This document shows positions 62,308-64,000 of a stretch of 64,000 bases of DNA, in pieces. Under the pieces are notes generated by a model. It made no database searches. It was not told the origin of the DNA and saw nothing but the letters and a program-made list of their open reading frames with translations. Position 1 is the stretch's first letter. Every line of letters begins with the position of its first letter. Origin of the DNA: an uncultured Eubacteriales bacterium (GTDB lineage Bacteria > Bacillota > Clostridia > Oscillospirales > Acutalibacteraceae); assembly GCA_934667845.1 (NCBI GenBank), contig CAKUMQ010000007.1:1-64000 (forward strand). Reading direction: 5' to 3'. Position numbers and translations under genes: made by a program.

Positions 62308-62982
62308 TTACCGGTCGGACGGGACGGGGAGGACGCGGCGGAACACGGCGGTGTGGTTGCGGCTGACGTCGCGATCCAGATGCAGCGCGCCGAAATACCA
62401 GTGGGAAAAGCTGACGGTGTCCTCCAGCATGGACAAAAACAGGTGGACGCCGTTTAACTCACGTGTGCGGGCGATGAGCTGGCCGCCCGCCTTGGCGGAC
62501 GGCTCGTGGGTCAGCATGATGTCCACCCGGTTTTCCGCCGCCGCAAGGCGCGCCACCGCCTGCTGCATCTCCTGCTCGGTCGGCATTTCGCGCTCCCAGA
62601 ACGTGTTGGCGGCGCGGCGCATCTCGCGCTCCGGCTCCTCGCCGCCGCCCATGCAGAAGTAGCGCTTACCCTCGATCTCGTAGATCTCGCCGCGCGGCAG
62701 ATGCCACAGATCACCGGTGATGTGCCGCGCCTGTCCGCCGTGCCAGTCCTCGAGCGGATAGCGCTCCAAAAGGTCGTAATTTTCATGTACGCCGTCGATA
62801 AACGCGACCGTGAAGCGCTGCGCGCCCCATTTTTCCAGCCGCTTCTGCTCTGCCTCGCTGCCGTCCCAGATGTAGCCGAAATCGCCGCAGATCAGCAGAA
62901 TGTCCCCCTTTTTCAGCCGGCGCAGATGCCGCTCCCGCAGGCAGGCGGGATCGCCGTGCATGTCGCCTGTGATATATACCAT
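62308..62982 (-). CDS. metallophosphoesterase (calcineurin-like)
   Basis: 224 residues. Metal motifs ITGDMHGDP (residues 4-12), LICGDFGYIW near 33, GVHENYDLL in place of GNHD near 64, and LTHEPS near 160, giving a dimetal centre. Similar proteins are widespread in Clostridia as stand-alone phosphoesterases with unknown substrates, often phosphodiesterases. AAGGAGGGG lies before ATG 62982. Single gene. Confidence 0.88.
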   Translation of the reverse strand: MVYITGDMHGDPACLRERHLRRLKKGDILLICGDFGYIWDGSEAEQKRLEKWGAQRFTVAFIDGVHENYDLLERYPLEDWHGGQARHITGDLWHLPRGEIYEIEGKRYFCMGGGEEPEREMRRAANTFWEREMPTEQEMQQAVARLAAAENRVDIMLTHEPSAKAGGQLIARTRELNGVHLFLSMLEDTVSFSHWYFGALHLDRDVSRNHTAVFRRVLPVPSDR

Positions 62983-63056
62983 AATCAGCCCCTCCTTCGG
63001 CGGAAAATTCTCAAAAAAATTTCGGCGGACCCCCTAGGAAAATCCGCAGAATATGA

Positions 63057-63115
63057 TATAATAGTATCTGTATAAGAGTATGCTTGACGCACCCTCTTAC
63101 ACGGTCAACTATAGT
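63057..63115 (+). promoter_or_regulatory. possible promoter elements before the DacF-like gene
   Basis: TATAAT at 63057-63062 lacks a clear -35. TTGACG (63084-63089) and TATAGT (63110-63115) are separated by 20 bases, longer than ideal. Either or both could drive the gene at 63141. Confidence 0.4.
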
Positions 63116-63140
63116 TTAACACAACAGGTGGGGTTTGTCT

Positions 63141-64000
63141 ATGCGGGTCAGACAATTTTTTTCGCTGTTTTGCGCGGCGCTGCTTCTACTTTGCGGGCTG
63201 GCGGCACCGGTCTGCGCGGAATCGGAGCAAAAAAACGACCCGGTGGACGAATCCCCGCTGTATGCGCTGCCGGCTGACCTGTCGCTGAACGCATCCTCGA
63301 TGCTTTTGGTCGGGCTGGGGACGGATCCGGCGGACGATCTTCCGCTGATCGGCAAAAACGAGACGACGCTGCGCTCGCCCGCGGCGCTCGTGCGGCTGGC
63401 GGTCGGCATCTGCGCCATGGATCTGATCGAGGAGCAGAAGCTCGACCTCGACAAGGACACCGGCACCTATCACTCCGGCTGCTTTGACCTGATCGCCGGT
63501 ACGGGCGTGTCGGTGCTCGAGCTGCCGCTCGGCGCCAAGCTGACGCTGCGCGATCTGCTGACCGCGTCGATGATCCAGACGGCGGGCGACGCGGTGGTGA
63601 CGCTGGCGGTGGCGCTGGCGGGGAGCCATGCGGCGTTTGTGCAGCGAATGAACGAGACGGTGCAGGCGCTTGGCTGTACGCAGACGTCGTTCTCCAACGT
63701 CACGGGGCTTGAGGGCGGCAGCCAGTATACCACCTGTGTGGATCTCTACCGCATCATGCGCCGCGCGCTGTCCTATCCCGAGCTGAAAACCATGATGGGG
63801 CTGACGGAATACACCGTCAAGCCGGTCAGCGGCGGCAAGCCGATGACGCTGTATAACACCAACGAGCTGATCCGCCCGGCGTCGCCCAACTACAGTGCAG
63901 ACTGCATAGCGGGGCGCACCGGCTACACGTCGGAGTCCGGCCGCTGCGTCGTCTCGGTGGCGCAGCAAAACGGGTATGAATACATGGCGATCGTGCTCGG
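63141..64000 (+). CDS. D-Ala-D-Ala carboxypeptidase-like (S11/DacF) protein with degenerate active site, cut by window end
   Basis: At least 286 residues, continuing past the window. Signal peptide (FFSLFCAALLLLCGLAAPVCA) then an S11-type penicillin-binding fold. Aligned to family motifs, S-x-x-K is replaced: RSPAALVRLAVG shows Ala where Ser is expected and Arg for Lys. The SxN site reads QTAGDAV, and KTG reads GRTGYTSESG. MNETVQALGCTQTSFSNVTGL is the standard DacF stretch, so the fold is secure. Probably a catalytically dead cell-wall binding or regulatory protein. Start ATG 63141 has GGTGGGGT upstream. Confidence 0.85.
   Translation, partial: MRVRQFFSLFCAALLLLCGLAAPVCAESEQKNDPVDESPLYALPADLSLNASSMLLVGLGTDPADDLPLIGKNETTLRSPAALVRLAVGICAMDLIEEQKLDLDKDTGTYHSGCFDLIAGTGVSVLELPLGAKLTLRDLLTASMIQTAGDAVVTLAVALAGSHAAFVQRMNETVQALGCTQTSFSNVTGLEGGSQYTTCVDLYRIMRRALSYPELKTMMGLTEYTVKPVSGGKPMTLYNTNELIRPASPNYSADCIAGRTGYTSESGRCVVSVAQQNGYEYMAIVL

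Overview
The window looks like chromosomal DNA of a GC-rich, low-copy-repeat Firmicute of the Clostridia (Oscillospiraceae/Ruminococcaceae-like). The evidence is Gram-positive style ribosome binding sites (AGGAGG) and sigma-A promoters with 17-bp spacers, a TPP riboswitch, a BlaI/M56 pair, LL-diaminopimelate aminotransferase lysine synthesis, a YidC/Jag (SpoIIIJ/Jag) cluster and lipoprotein-type solute-binding proteins. About 60 protein genes are supported, many in tightly overlapping operons. No tRNA, CRISPR array or intact transposase was seen. The left edge carries an rRNA-type promoter facing out of the window.

Layout. (1) 1-980: outward rRNA-type promoter and a DUF1275 membrane protein. 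(2) 1083-3473: a P1B-like P-type ATPase without a CPC motif, plus its small DUF6110 partner. (3) 3575-11254: a ten-gene minus-strand operon of small-molecule enzymes: two ATC-hydrolase-family proteins, three alpha/beta hydrolases, an MBL hydrolase, two methyltransferases, a ketopantoate-reductase-like protein and a membrane protein. Its single promoter carries a near-perfect palindromic operator. This is one of two best candidates for an undescribed system. (4) 11319-11771: relic of an ABC exporter ATPase and a MITE-like inverted repeat. (5) 11786-14826: metQ-metN-metI methionine ABC transporter behind a leader with a 35-aa Cys/Met-rich peptide, an intrinsic terminator and a second 28-aa ORF, which suggests translation-dependent attenuation. 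(6) 14937-18050: GDPD, a three-gene unit of small unknown proteins, and asnA.

(7) 18142-43273: a 25-kb glycan-utilisation locus. On the minus strand lie two GH28-like beta-helix proteins, a 1087-aa multidomain surface protein and a solute-binding lipoprotein. Facing them is a plus-strand run: AraC regulator, a 951-aa fused solute-binding protein, permease pair, NHL-repeat membrane protein, YIP1-family protein, DUF5696 protein, second permease pair, GH38 and GH36. No ABC ATPase is present, so a shared MsmX-type ATPase encoded elsewhere is likely. This is the second candidate system.

(8) 43420-47382: AT-richer LRR lipoprotein, a carboxymuconolactone decarboxylase / aldo-keto reductase / cupin operon, and a PAP2 phosphatase. 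(9) 47394-51185: pyrG with an attenuator-like leader, dapF, dapL. (10) 51202-53661: TPP riboswitch plus ThiT-like transporter, and an SGNH hydrolase. (11) 53731-56464: GT2-GtrA fusion, phosphodiester glycosidase, membrane protein. (12) 56528-60310: thiN and the rpmH-rnpA-yidD-yidC-jag cluster, which usually sits near oriC, although dnaA is absent here. (13) 60393-64000: BlaI/M56 pair with two operators, a metallophosphoesterase, and a DacF-like protein (cut by the window end) whose catalytic motifs are all altered.
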